Assembly: GCA_965368585.1 (NCBI GenBank)
Contig: CBDUNM010000170.1
Span: 1-10,309 of the forward strand
DNA: 10,309 nucleotides
DNA from: JARRQB01 sp965368585
GTDB taxonomy: Bacteria > Pseudomonadota > Gammaproteobacteria > Chromatiales > Chromatiaceae
Direction of reading: 5' to 3'
Of the stretch, positions 1-6,734 are shown piece by piece. Within the stretch, counting starts at the first letter, position 1. Each line of letters begins with the position of its first letter. The translations under genes and the position numbers were made by a program. The notes beneath the pieces were generated by a model. That model ran no database searches. It was not told the DNA's origin and saw only the letters and a list, made by a program, of their open reading frames with translations.

Positions 1-2
1 TC

Positions 3-872
3 ATCGATCTCTCGAGGAATTGCCGGAATGCTGGTCAAATCTTCGAACTGGTTCGGTATTTTTACTCGCAAGCGCCAGAGCCAGAACTGGCGCTTCAAGG
101 AATGGGATACGTATCGACTGTTGACGTTAAACAAGGTCAAGAACAATTGGCGTTGCGAGAAGCGCTGACTCAGCTAGTCGAACATGGCCTGGAAGATAGT
201 GAGACCGTCGTACTTTTGGGCGGTGGATTGCGTCTTGAAGGTTGCCAGCTCGTGAATACCGAAGTGACTATCAGGACGTCCGAACGTTGGCAGCAGCGAG
301 TGGTTCATTACTTCGACCGTGCCCTCAATTACTACAGTCGAAAGGGGGTCACCACGAGCAATGACGGGCCGGAAATCGTTGCACGCAATCTTTCAGGTTT
401 GAGCGATGAACCGTTTCCAACACCGGAAGACGTCAGCGTGGTGAACGAAACGGCGAAGGTCTTTACCATATCGCGTGAATTACAGAGAAGTGTTCTCGAC
501 GATCCAAAGCTAAGGACGCCTTTTCGCTGGCAGGTCGACGGGCAGCGGCTGCGTTTGATGCGCCGCCACCCGAAGCCAATATCGAGCGCGGAGATCGCTA
601 TTTTTTTCGCGGGCGATGAGTGGTTGAAAGGGCTCCCGGAACCAAAGCGATTCCGACTGACGGCAGAGGCGCGAAGAGGCAAGGGGTATCTGCGTATTTT
701 CGATCTAAATGCATTCAAAGGCCTTGAGGCCGACTCGATAATCTTCCTCGCCGGAGCTTTTCGACCTATGCGAGATCAAGAGATGTATGTTGCTATATCG
801 CGTGCTCGGTTCGCCCTGGTTATTGGCGACTATGGTGGTGTCATACCAGCCGGTATTGCGGGGCTCATTTGA
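3..872 (+). CDS. UvrD-like superfamily 1 DNA helicase, C-terminal part (5' end outside window)
   Basis: The reading frame is open from base 3 with no stop, so this is the end of a longer gene; the first in-frame ATG (102) is internal. The frame before that ATG encodes LSRNCRNAGQIFELV, a good match to helicase motif IV of the UvrD/Rep/PcrA group. Near the end come FKGLEADSIIFLAG (motif V) and MYVAISRARFALVIGD (motif VI, with the arginine finger in SRAR). The protein stops about 15 residues after motif VI, so no long C-terminal extension follows. The family uses ATP to unwind DNA in repair, replication restart or defence. Motifs I-III and any fused domain (such as a NERD nuclease-related domain) would lie to the left and cannot be seen, so the subfamily is undecided. 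Mobile-element remains follow directly downstream. Confidence 0.85.
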   Translation: MDLSRNCRNAGQIFELVRYFYSQAPEPELALQGMGYVSTVDVKQGQEQLALREALTQLVEHGLEDSETVVLLGGGLRLEGCQLVNTEVTIRTSERWQQRVVHYFDRALNYYSRKGVTTSNDGPEIVARNLSGLSDEPFPTPEDVSVVNETAKVFTISRELQRSVLDDPKLRTPFRWQVDGQRLRLMRRHPKPISSAEIAIFFAGDEWLKGLPEPKRFRLTAEARRGKGYLRIFDLNAFKGLEADSIIFLAGAFRPMRDQEMYVAISRARFALVIGDYGGVIPAGIAGLI

Positions 873-894
873 GCATGTTGCTGCTTTGCCCATA

Positions 895-989
895 CGGGCG
901 GTGATCACGCAGAGTAGCCCCGGGGAATTTCACCCCGAGGCCCTCGCAGGTAGGGGCGAAGACTGGCACGTTACCCATAGGTACGGCTC
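895..989 (-). mobile_element. Probable degenerate 3' end of a group II intron (domains V-VI)
   Basis: Read on the minus strand, the segment begins with GAGCCGTAC (989-981), the usual start of domain V. A poorly preserved stretch follows where the rest of domain V and the matching GTACGGTTC arm should be. Then comes a strong domain-VI-like hairpin: CCTCGGGG (940-933), loop TGAAATT, CCCCGGGG (925-918), paired throughout if one G-U wobble is allowed. It is followed by GCTACTC, similar to the 3' ends of many bacterial group II introns. The second arm of domain V is not intact, so the ribozyme is probably dead. No maturase/reverse transcriptase coding sequence remains beside it. The assignment rests on recall of intron 3' ends and is moderate. 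Confidence 0.42.
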
Positions 990-1501
990 CATGTCATTGA
1001 TCACTCAATGGCGCCAATCCGGGATCGGTCTAATGGGATCGCGCTTTTTTCACCAGTTGCGGGGCGCGGCTTGTCCGAGCGGCGGGGCGCGGCGCTTGGC
1101 GGAAAGCGCGGTCTTGCTGGTCGATGACGTTTTTCCTGAGCAGCCGGTGAGACAGTGGTTGTTGAGCTTTCCGTACCCGTTGCGATTCCTGTTCGCCACT
1201 CGACCAGTGATCATGAGCTAAGTGCTCGGCATTGTGTATCGGGTCATAGCTACGCATTTGATTAAAAAGGCCGGTTTCACTTGCAAGACCGACCACCGAA
1301 GCTGTCCAGATTCATTGCCGATGAATTTGTCATGGCGTATGCGCCCCGAACAGTCAGTACCGCGCGCGTGACGCCAGCCAAGCGGGGCAGGGGAGGCAAG
1401 CGCCTCTCACCGAACGATGCGGACGAGCCTACGCCGGTCGAACGCAGGGCTTCGATGATCCGGACACAACGGCTCAAGCGTGTTTTCAACATCGACATTG
1501 A

Positions 1502-1576
1502 CAAATCGGCAGGACAGCCGATTTGCACAGCCGAAGGCTGCCGCGAAGCGGTCGGGTACAGGGAAGTAACCGATGA
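1502..1576. repeat. About 74-bp multi-hairpin element inserted in the transposase relic
   Basis: Transposase homology stops after NIDI (codon ending 1499, with 1500-1502 as the next residue) and resumes at TCHACGG (1577), so 74 extra bases interrupt one coding position. The insert is almost wholly palindromic. Hairpin 1: CAAATCGGC (1502-1510), loop AGGACA, GCCGATTTG (1517-1525), perfect. Hairpin 2: CAGCC/GGCTG with loop GAA (1528-1540). Hairpin 3: CCGC/GCGG with loop GAA (1541-1551). Hairpin 4: TCGGGTAC (1552-1559), loop AGGGAA, GTAACCGA (1566-1573), one mismatch. It has no coding capacity. It resembles a REP/MITE-like repeat unit; whether it is repeated elsewhere in the genome cannot be seen here. 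Confidence 0.7.
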
Positions 1577-1648
1577 ACCTGCCATGCCTGTGGCGGCGCG
1601 CTCAGAATTGTCGCCTCCATTGAAGATCCCGTGGTGATTGAGAAAATT

Positions 1649-1690
1649 CCATCTTTAGGTCGGTAATCGGTGCATCCATGCACCACTCCT
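1649..1690. repeat. 42-bp second insertion in the transposase relic, with a short hairpin
   Basis: The transposase reading frame breaks off after VVIEKI (codon ending 1648) and resumes, in the same frame, at LIHLAKK (1691). The 42 bases between have no counterpart in the family as recalled and contain an in-frame TAA (1664-1666). They include a tight perfect palindrome, GGTGCAT (1669-1675) and ATGCACC (1678-1684), separated by CC. This may be a small insertion or a local duplication; no clear target-site duplication is visible. Confidence 0.45.
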
Positions 1691-1777
1691 CTCATCCACC
1701 TTGCTAAGAAAGACTCCTCAGTAGAACCCGCCCGACTACCGCCCTGCTGGGCGCCGCCGCCGGGCCGTATGCTTGAC

Positions 1778-2168
1778 TGTGAGGCCGGTCAACAAGAAAA
1801 CATACACACCGGCTGCGGCTGCAAGCGATGCGGCACGACTGCACGGATGCAGGGGGTAGAACAACACAAGGAGCAGTTGCCGAGGGTCGCAGTCGGTTTG
1901 AAGGCCGGAAAGGACGCGATACAGGCGCCGGCAGGCGAACCCTTTTCTGATTCCGGAACCCCAATCCAGCCCGATAACGCATCGAGGATAGTTGACGGTC
2001 GCTCGACGACCTGGGGAGACTTTCGTCAAACTGGGAAAGCTGCTTTTAAACAGACTATTCTCTTAGTAACGATCATCTCAAGCTGCGTGAAAAACCGCGA
2101 TACACCAAGATATTCATCAACAGTTTGGGATGGCCTAATTTACGACCGCCTCGAATTACGCCACGCCC
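1778..2168. other. Gene-free stretch, probably 3' non-coding end of the IS91-type element plus flank
   Basis: A plus-strand frame runs open from the transposase tail to 2203, but only because the transposase stop has been lost (TGT at 1778-1780). The residues after 1780 look like no protein I recognise and the frame runs antisense into the porin gene. By position, its first part should be the non-coding 3' end of the insertion element. I cannot place the element's right terminus, and see no convincing RNA gene or terminator for the convergent porin gene. Confidence 0.4.
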
Positions 2169-2885
2169 TCAGAAATTCAACTCTCGCACTGCCGTCACGC
2201 TGAAGGTGCCATCGCACAGATCGTCAAACCAATAACCCTCTGCGCATTCATTGGAAGATAAATCTGTGTCGGTATATTGAACGCTGAGATCAAATCCGGC
2301 GATACTTCGTGACAGTGCGATTTCGTAATTGGTATAGTCTCGCGTGTCGTCGAAATCGAAGTACCCACCGCGCAAGCGAAGGTTGAACTCCTGCGGAAGT
2401 TCAAATTCCAGACTGGCTTCAACATAGGTGCTTTCATTGTCGAAGTCTCGATAAACCATCATGCTGGCTAGGTCGTAGCTGGCTCCGACATAAAACTCCT
2501 CACTGGTATCGATCAACGATTTCCTGGCTTCCGGATAACGGTACTGGATAACCCCGACGTCCCAACCAATGCCCACATCAAACTCGCCCGCAAGCCCGAC
2601 ATACAGGTCCAGTTCGATCTCGGCCTCATCATCATCGTCCGGCGTAGAGTCCGGTGCATTGTTGCTGAAAAAATCGACATTGGACGCCCAAACACCCAGG
2701 TAAACGCCTGAGTCGTGAGAGTAGTCCACGCCGCCTTGCACTGCCGGATCTCCCAATGTCTGTGAGATACCTCGCCAGATGTAATCCGAAGTCAGCCCGA
2801 GATTGGCGCTCAGCTCTCCCTCGGCAAAGGCCGAACCGACAAAGAAGTAAAAAAGCGCGCCTACGCCGATTCTATTGATGTTCAT
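2169..2885 (-). CDS. TorF-family putative outer-membrane porin (Gcw_chp / TIGR02001 type)
   Basis: The 238-residue product has a clear signal peptide, MNINRIGVGALFYFFVGSAFA, with predicted cleavage before EGEL. The mature protein begins with the family signature: LGLTSDYIWRGISQT, then GDPAVQGGVDYSHDSGVYLG. Alternating hydrophobic strands suggest a beta-barrel. The protein ends in phenylalanine (VRELNF), the usual C-terminal signal for the BAM outer-membrane assembly machinery. An acidic run (DDDDEAEIE, around residue 80) probably sits in a loop. The start is taken at ATG 2885-2883 because GGGAG lies 5 nt upstream; the frame extends to a TTG four codons earlier, which would overlap that ribosome site. 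It lies 103 bp downstream of the GGDEF-EAL gene on the same strand and may be co-transcribed or have its own promoter. The substrate is unknown. Confidence 0.85.
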   Translation of the reverse strand: MNINRIGVGALFYFFVGSAFAEGELSANLGLTSDYIWRGISQTLGDPAVQGGVDYSHDSGVYLGVWASNVDFFSNNAPDSTPDDDDEAEIELDLYVGLAGEFDVGIGWDVGVIQYRYPEARKSLIDTSEEFYVGASYDLASMMVYRDFDNESTYVEASLEFELPQEFNLRLRGGYFDFDDTRDYTNYEIALSRSIAGFDLSVQYTDTDLSSNECAEGYWFDDLCDGTFSVTAVRELNF

Positions 2886-2890
2886 GTAGA

Positions 2891-2895
2891 CTCCC
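2891..2895 (-). promoter_or_regulatory. Ribosome binding site of the TorF-family porin gene
   Basis: GGGAG on the minus strand lies 5 nt before ATG 2885-2883. It decides the start in favour of this ATG over the in-frame TTG at 2897-2895. Confidence 0.65.
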
Positions 2896-2988
2896 AAGTC
2901 CGATTGGATTAGCGTTGATCATCTTTTACTCGCCGCGTTTTTTTCTGATTGTGCAGGCCAGATGCATCCAGAGGCCCCATTGTTCAAA

Positions 2989-5493
2989 TCACGGACAGGT
3001 GCGCAGTGAAGCACCACTGATTGTGGGCTTGGATCTCGTGTTTATCATGTCATCGGTCAGCAACTCGGCCATGTCAGCTGCAGGTATCGGCCGGCTTAGC
3101 AGGTAACCCTGAAGGTAGTCGCATCCGCTCTCTGCAAGTCGGACCGCCTGTTCCGGGGTCTCGACGCCCTCGGCCGTCGTCTGCAGGCCAAGACTCTTGG
3201 CGATGAATAGGATTGCCGAAACGATCGCCGCATCCTGGGCGTCTTCGACCATGCCTTGGACGAAGCTGCGATCGATCTTGAGTTTTCCTATCGGCAGCTC
3301 CCGCAGGCGGTTAAGTGATGAATAGCCTGTACCGAAATCGTCCAGTGAGATGGTCAGACCTTTTTCCTGCAATGCACCTAGATCATCGATGACTTCTTTT
3401 TTTACCTTCATCAATATGGTTTCGGTGACTTCCAATTCGAGTAACGCCGGTTCCAAACCGGATTCGGCTAGCGCCTGATCGACGACGGGCGTCAGTTCTT
3501 GGCGCTGAAGCTGAATGCCAGAGACATTGATCGAGACGAACACACGAGGCAGTCCTTTGGCGTTCCAGGCTTGGATTTGCCGACAGGCCTCGTACAGAAC
3601 CCATTCACCTATTGGGAGGATAAGGCCGCTGTCCTCGGCGATTGGAATGAACTGATCCGGGTAAACGATCCCGTATTCAGGGTCGTTCCAGCGCAATAAG
3701 GCCTCAAGTCCCACGATTCTGCCCGTCTCGGTGCGAACCTGGGGCTGGTAATACAGCTCAAGTTCATGATTATCCAATGCGCGTCTCAGTCGACTTTCCA
3801 GGGACAGATGCTCGGACGTTGCCAAATTGTATGAAGCGGAATAGAACTGGAAATTATTGCGACCTTGCTCCTTTGCGTGATACATCGCGACGTCGGCGCG
3901 CTTGATCAGGTCGTTCACCTCGGTGCCATCGTCGGGAAACAGCGTAATTCCGATGCTGGTGCCGTTGTACAGCTCGTGATCATCAAACCGGAAGGGCTCC
4001 TCCATGACCTCGAGGATACGTGAGGCGACCTTTGCCGCGTCATGGGATTCGTTTATCTTTGGTAACAGAATAATGAATTCGTCTCCGCCCAGACGCGCAA
4101 GCACTTCAGACGTCTCCTGATAAGTTTCGCGGTGGACGAAGTCTTCTGCCCGCAGAATCGACATGAGGCGGGCCGCCATTTCTTTGAGAAGCTGATCACC
4201 TACTTGGTGTCCAAGCGTATCGTTAACCCGCTTGAAGTTATCCAGATCTAAAAACAGCACGGCCATTTTGTTCGTTTCACGGCGAGCGAGCGCAATCATG
4301 TGTTGCAGGTATTCACGGAACAGAAGTCGATTGGGTAGTCCGGTCAGACTGTCGTGGTAAGCCAAGCGTTCGATCTTCTGCCGGGATTTTTCCAAATTGC
4401 GCCCCATGCCCTGGAAACTCAACGCCAGCTGCCCGATTTCGTCCCTGGATGTGAGGGGGATATCGGGGGTCAGATTTCCATTGCTGATCTCCCCTGCCGC
4501 ACGCACAAGATGTTTTAACGGACGAACCATTAAAAAGTGCATTGCATAAAGCAGGGCGGTAATTGTCAGAATGACCGTCACGACGGTGACCCAAGCGACG
4601 GTCGCGCCCAGGTCTCGACTTTCCTCAATCAGCTCCGATTCGGGCAAGATCCCAATCAGCAGCAGATCCTCATGAATTCGCCGAGTGGCCAACACGGCGT
4701 GATCATCTTCGTAGGCGGCACGATATTGACGCTGCGCGTCAGTGAAACTTTGTACCGTCTCCATCAGTGTTGCCGGTAGATAGCCGCCGACCTGTGATGG
4801 ATCAGGATGGAACACAATCTTTCCAGACCTATCGATAACGAGTGTATGTCCACGGTGGCCAATGCGATTTGCTGCAATCTGCTCGGCGACGAAACCAAGA
4901 TCCATGGTGACGACCAGGAAACCGCGAAGCTTCGGTTGGGTGCTGAGCGGATCGTCAGTCGCATTGTTGATTAGTTGGAGGGGTCGTGCAACTTGTAGCG
5001 AAATCTCACCGTTGTCGGGATTGGTCAATACACGGCTGAATATTTCGCCTTTGAACTGCGCAAGGCGTTTAAAAAAAACCGTATCCTCTTCCTCTTCCGT
5101 CGCGTTGGGTATCGCGGTCAAGGTGGCACGAGCGTCTTCGAACCCATCGGGAAGTAGGAAACGGATTTCATAGTAGTCGGGATACGCACGAAGGTAGCTT
5201 TTGAACAGCTTCAGCAGCGACGGGAGCATTAATGCGTAACGTTCTTCCTCATCGTCTGTCAGCGCGTACGAGCGCATCAAAGACGAGTCCGCAAACAGCT
5301 TGACATTGGCCTCGGCGACCGCTGTTCGTACCTGAACATTTCTGGCCAATTGGTCCATCAGCGTTGTCAACTGACTGGAAGCGCGCTCAACCCCGGTTGA
5401 TCGCAGTTGCTCGTACGCCAGCCACCCCAGGACAAGCAGGGGCACAACAGCCAACGGTATCACGACCAACACAATCTTTGCGTGGAGGCGCAC
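2989..5493 (-). CDS. Membrane-anchored dCache-HAMP-GGDEF-EAL cyclic-di-GMP enzyme (MbaA-like)
   Basis: This 834-residue inner-membrane protein is predicted to make and/or break cyclic-di-GMP in response to a periplasmic signal. Order of parts: TM helix 1 (about 7-27), periplasmic dCache-like sensor (about 35-290), TM helix 2 (about 297-322), HAMP (about 323-372), GGDEF (about 380-550) and EAL (about 565-815). The GGDEF domain keeps the metal site FLDLDNF (D416) and an intact GGDEF at 469-473. An RxxD (RAED, 448-451), the usual inhibitory-site position, is separated from GGDEF by an insertion of about 12 residues. The EAL domain keeps EALLRW (597-602), NVS (656-658), ELEVTE (686-691), DDFGTGYSS (718-726), AEGVE (774-778) and QGY (795-797), so phosphodiesterase activity is likely. 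The start is GTG, preceded by AAGGGAAGG. The gene begins 17 nt after the binding-protein gene, implying one operon and joint function. Confidence 0.93.
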   Translation of the reverse strand: MRLHAKIVLVVIPLAVVPLLVLGWLAYEQLRSTGVERASSQLTTLMDQLARNVQVRTAVAEANVKLFADSSLMRSYALTDDEEERYALMLPSLLKLFKSYLRAYPDYYEIRFLLPDGFEDARATLTAIPNATEEEEDTVFFKRLAQFKGEIFSRVLTNPDNGEISLQVARPLQLINNATDDPLSTQPKLRGFLVVTMDLGFVAEQIAANRIGHRGHTLVIDRSGKIVFHPDPSQVGGYLPATLMETVQSFTDAQRQYRAAYEDDHAVLATRRIHEDLLLIGILPESELIEESRDLGATVAWVTVVTVILTITALLYAMHFLMVRPLKHLVRAAGEISNGNLTPDIPLTSRDEIGQLALSFQGMGRNLEKSRQKIERLAYHDSLTGLPNRLLFREYLQHMIALARRETNKMAVLFLDLDNFKRVNDTLGHQVGDQLLKEMAARLMSILRAEDFVHRETYQETSEVLARLGGDEFIILLPKINESHDAAKVASRILEVMEEPFRFDDHELYNGTSIGITLFPDDGTEVNDLIKRADVAMYHAKEQGRNNFQFYSASYNLATSEHLSLESRLRRALDNHELELYYQPQVRTETGRIVGLEALLRWNDPEYGIVYPDQFIPIAEDSGLILPIGEWVLYEACRQIQAWNAKGLPRVFVSINVSGIQLQRQELTPVVDQALAESGLEPALLELEVTETILMKVKKEVIDDLGALQEKGLTISLDDFGTGYSSLNRLRELPIGKLKIDRSFVQGMVEDAQDAAIVSAILFIAKSLGLQTTAEGVETPEQAVRLAESGCDYLQGYLLSRPIPAADMAELLTDDMINTRSKPTISGASLRTCP

Positions 5494-5495
5494 GA

Positions 5496-5504
5496 CCTTC
5501 CCTT
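5496..5504 (-). promoter_or_regulatory. Ribosome binding site of the GGDEF-EAL gene
   Basis: AAGGGAAGG on the minus strand ends 2 nt before GTG 5493-5491; its AAGGG core lies 6 nt from the start. It sits within the 17-nt gap after the binding-protein stop codon, supporting the GTG start and translational coupling. Confidence 0.6.
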
Positions 5505-5510
5505 ATATCG

Positions 5511-6557
5511 TCAGTGCACAATGCGGGAGAAAATAGCCGAGCGGCGTTTCTCCGCGCGCGGGGAGATGCGCTGATAAGGTTCAGACTTTTTCAGTGCCGG
5601 CCCGCTCGGATAGATGACCGGATCGGACTTGAACTCTGCCGGCAGCAGCTCTTCCGCGGCCCTGTTGGGCGTGGCGTAATAGACGTGTTGTGCGAGCCGC
5701 GCCGCGATCTGCGGCTCATTGATAAAATTGATGAACTGTTTGGCAGCGGCCTTGTTACTCGACTCCCTGAGAACACACAGATAATCGACCCATATATTGC
5801 TCCCCTCTTCGGGAAGGACATAGGCGATGTTTTCGTTGTGCTCTTGCACCATCAGCGCATCACCGTTGTACATCATGCTCATCAAAATCTGTCCGGTGAC
5901 CAGGGCGGATTTTTCATCCAGCGAGATGTATTTGTAAGTCTTGACCTGTGGCGCCTGCTCCAGAAGCAGTTGTTCGGCCGCTTTCAATTCTTTCTTGTTC
6001 GTGCTGTTCAGTGAATACCCGAGTGCCTTCAGCGCAGCCCCGACCATATCGGAGGCGTCACCGATCATGCCGATCCTGCCATGCAAGGCCTCTGCGGGAC
6101 GAAACAAGTCCATCCAGCTCGAGACAGTCGCGGGAACAAGATCCGCCCGATAAGCGATTCCCATCGTGCCCCAAAAATAGGGCACCCCGTAATCCTTGGC
6201 ACGCTCATGCCCAGAGCGCCAACGGGGGTCGATATGTTTAAGGTTCGGGATATCCGTTTCGTCTATGGGTTCAAGCCAACCCCGTTTGGCCAGTATCCGA
6301 ATCGCGCCGCCATTGACGATTGCGAGATCGAAGCCTTTGCCCTCCGTTTCAAGCAGAAGCTCGTTCCGCGCCGAGTCGGAGTCGAAATAAGTCTGTTTGA
6401 CCTTGATGCCGGTTCGCTGTTTGAACTCCTTAAGGACCTCCGGATCCATATAGTCGGACCAGTTGAGGAACGACAATTCCTTTGGATTTGCCGCCTTGAC
6501 AGAGAATCCTGGGGAAATGAGGAAGAAGACTGTCCATAGAGTTGTGAAAATGCGCAT
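5511..6557 (-). CDS. PotD-like periplasmic polyamine-binding protein, likely sensor partner (NspS-like)
   Basis: The 348-residue product starts with a signal peptide (MRIFTTLWTVFFLISPGFSVKA, cleaved near residue 22) and is similar over its full length to PotD/PotF spermidine/putrescine-binding proteins. Landmarks: FLNWSDYMDPEVLKEF (W33 and Y36 match PotD W34 and Y37), VPYFWGTMGIAYR, SSWMDLFRP, GDASD (D167, D170), MMYNGDAL, NIWVDYL (W256, D258 match PotD W255, D257), INFINEPQIA and YYATPNRAA. PotD Y85 and W229 appear replaced (GGA at 83-85; Y230), so the ligand may differ. I chose ATG 6557 over ATG 6620 because it begins a canonical signal peptide and has GGGTGGG 7 nt upstream. The gene directly precedes a Cache-GGDEF-EAL gene, as nspS precedes mbaA in Vibrio cholerae, and no permease genes are nearby. 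A sensory role is therefore more likely than transport. Confidence 0.88.
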   Translation of the reverse strand: MRIFTTLWTVFFLISPGFSVKAANPKELSFLNWSDYMDPEVLKEFKQRTGIKVKQTYFDSDSARNELLLETEGKGFDLAIVNGGAIRILAKRGWLEPIDETDIPNLKHIDPRWRSGHERAKDYGVPYFWGTMGIAYRADLVPATVSSWMDLFRPAEALHGRIGMIGDASDMVGAALKALGYSLNSTNKKELKAAEQLLLEQAPQVKTYKYISLDEKSALVTGQILMSMMYNGDALMVQEHNENIAYVLPEEGSNIWVDYLCVLRESSNKAAAKQFINFINEPQIAARLAQHVYYATPNRAAEELLPAEFKSDPVIYPSGPALKKSEPYQRISPRAEKRRSAIFSRIVH

Positions 6558-6564
6558 TATTTTA

Positions 6565-6571
6565 CCCACCC
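6565..6571 (-). promoter_or_regulatory. Ribosome binding site of the PotD-like gene
   Basis: GGGTGGG on the minus strand lies 7 nt before ATG 6557-6555. It supports that internal ATG as the true start and leaves the hairpin at 6585-6603 in the 5' leader. Confidence 0.45.
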
Positions 6572-6584
6572 AGTGCGGTTGGTG

Positions 6585-6603
6585 TGGCACGCTGCGCGTG
6601 CCA
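6585..6603 (-). promoter_or_regulatory. Perfect 8-bp hairpin in the leader of the PotD-like gene
   Basis: The arms TGGCACGC and GCGTGCCA are separated by three bases, 13 bp upstream of the proposed ribosome binding site. The hairpin has no U-tract. It could be an operator half-site pair or an RNA leader structure; its role is not evident. Confidence 0.4.
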
Positions 6604-6734
6604 GTGTCCAGCATTGCCATACCTAGATTCTGATCGGTAGATTGGGAAACGGCTTTAAAATCAGTTGCCGCCGGGACGATGGGCGGAGCAGCTGCTGAGC
6701 GGAGAAATCAGGTGGATTGCCTGTGTTCCCACGA

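Larger units (their letters stand above)
1054..1777 (+). pseudogene. IS91-family transposase relic, internally deleted and frameshifted
   Basis: The collinear pieces match the zinc-finger N-terminus and the C-terminus of IS91-type (Y2, HUH) transposases. In frame 1 (about 1072-1293): CPSGGARRLAESAVLLVDD, PVRQWLLSFPYPLRFLF and, after a TAA stop at 1219-1221, VLGIVYRVIATHLIKKAGF. One zinc-ligand cysteine has become glycine (CPSGG for CPSCG). At about 1294-1330 the match jumps to near the C-terminus: HGVCAPNSQYRAR in frame 2 (from 1331), then VTPAKRGRGGKR and QRLKRVFNID in frame 3, showing a one-base frameshift near 1360-1370. After a 74-bp insertion the frame returns to TCHACGGALRIVASIEDPVV (1577-). 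After a 42-bp insertion it ends with LIHLAKKDSSVEPARLPP and RMLD (1691-1777), where TGT stands at the usual stop position. The central region carrying the HUH and catalytic tyrosine motifs is missing, so the protein cannot be active. Confidence 0.85.

Noticed and set aside
787..1221. 144-codon plus-strand open frame as a complete gene
   Set aside because: Its first half overlaps the helicase end and intron-like sequence; only the last part is transposase homology, cut by a stop.
1670..2203. 177-codon plus-strand open frame
   Set aside because: Only its first 36 codons matter: they contain the tail of the degraded transposase. The rest is read-through after loss of the stop and runs antisense into the porin gene.
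5364..6014. 216-codon plus-strand open frame
   Set aside because: It is antisense to the binding-protein gene and the start of the GGDEF-EAL gene, both with strong family matches.
6558..6620. 21-residue N-terminal extension of the PotD-like protein
   Set aside because: It would bury the signal peptide behind a polar segment; ATG 6557 starts a canonical signal peptide with a plausible ribosome site.
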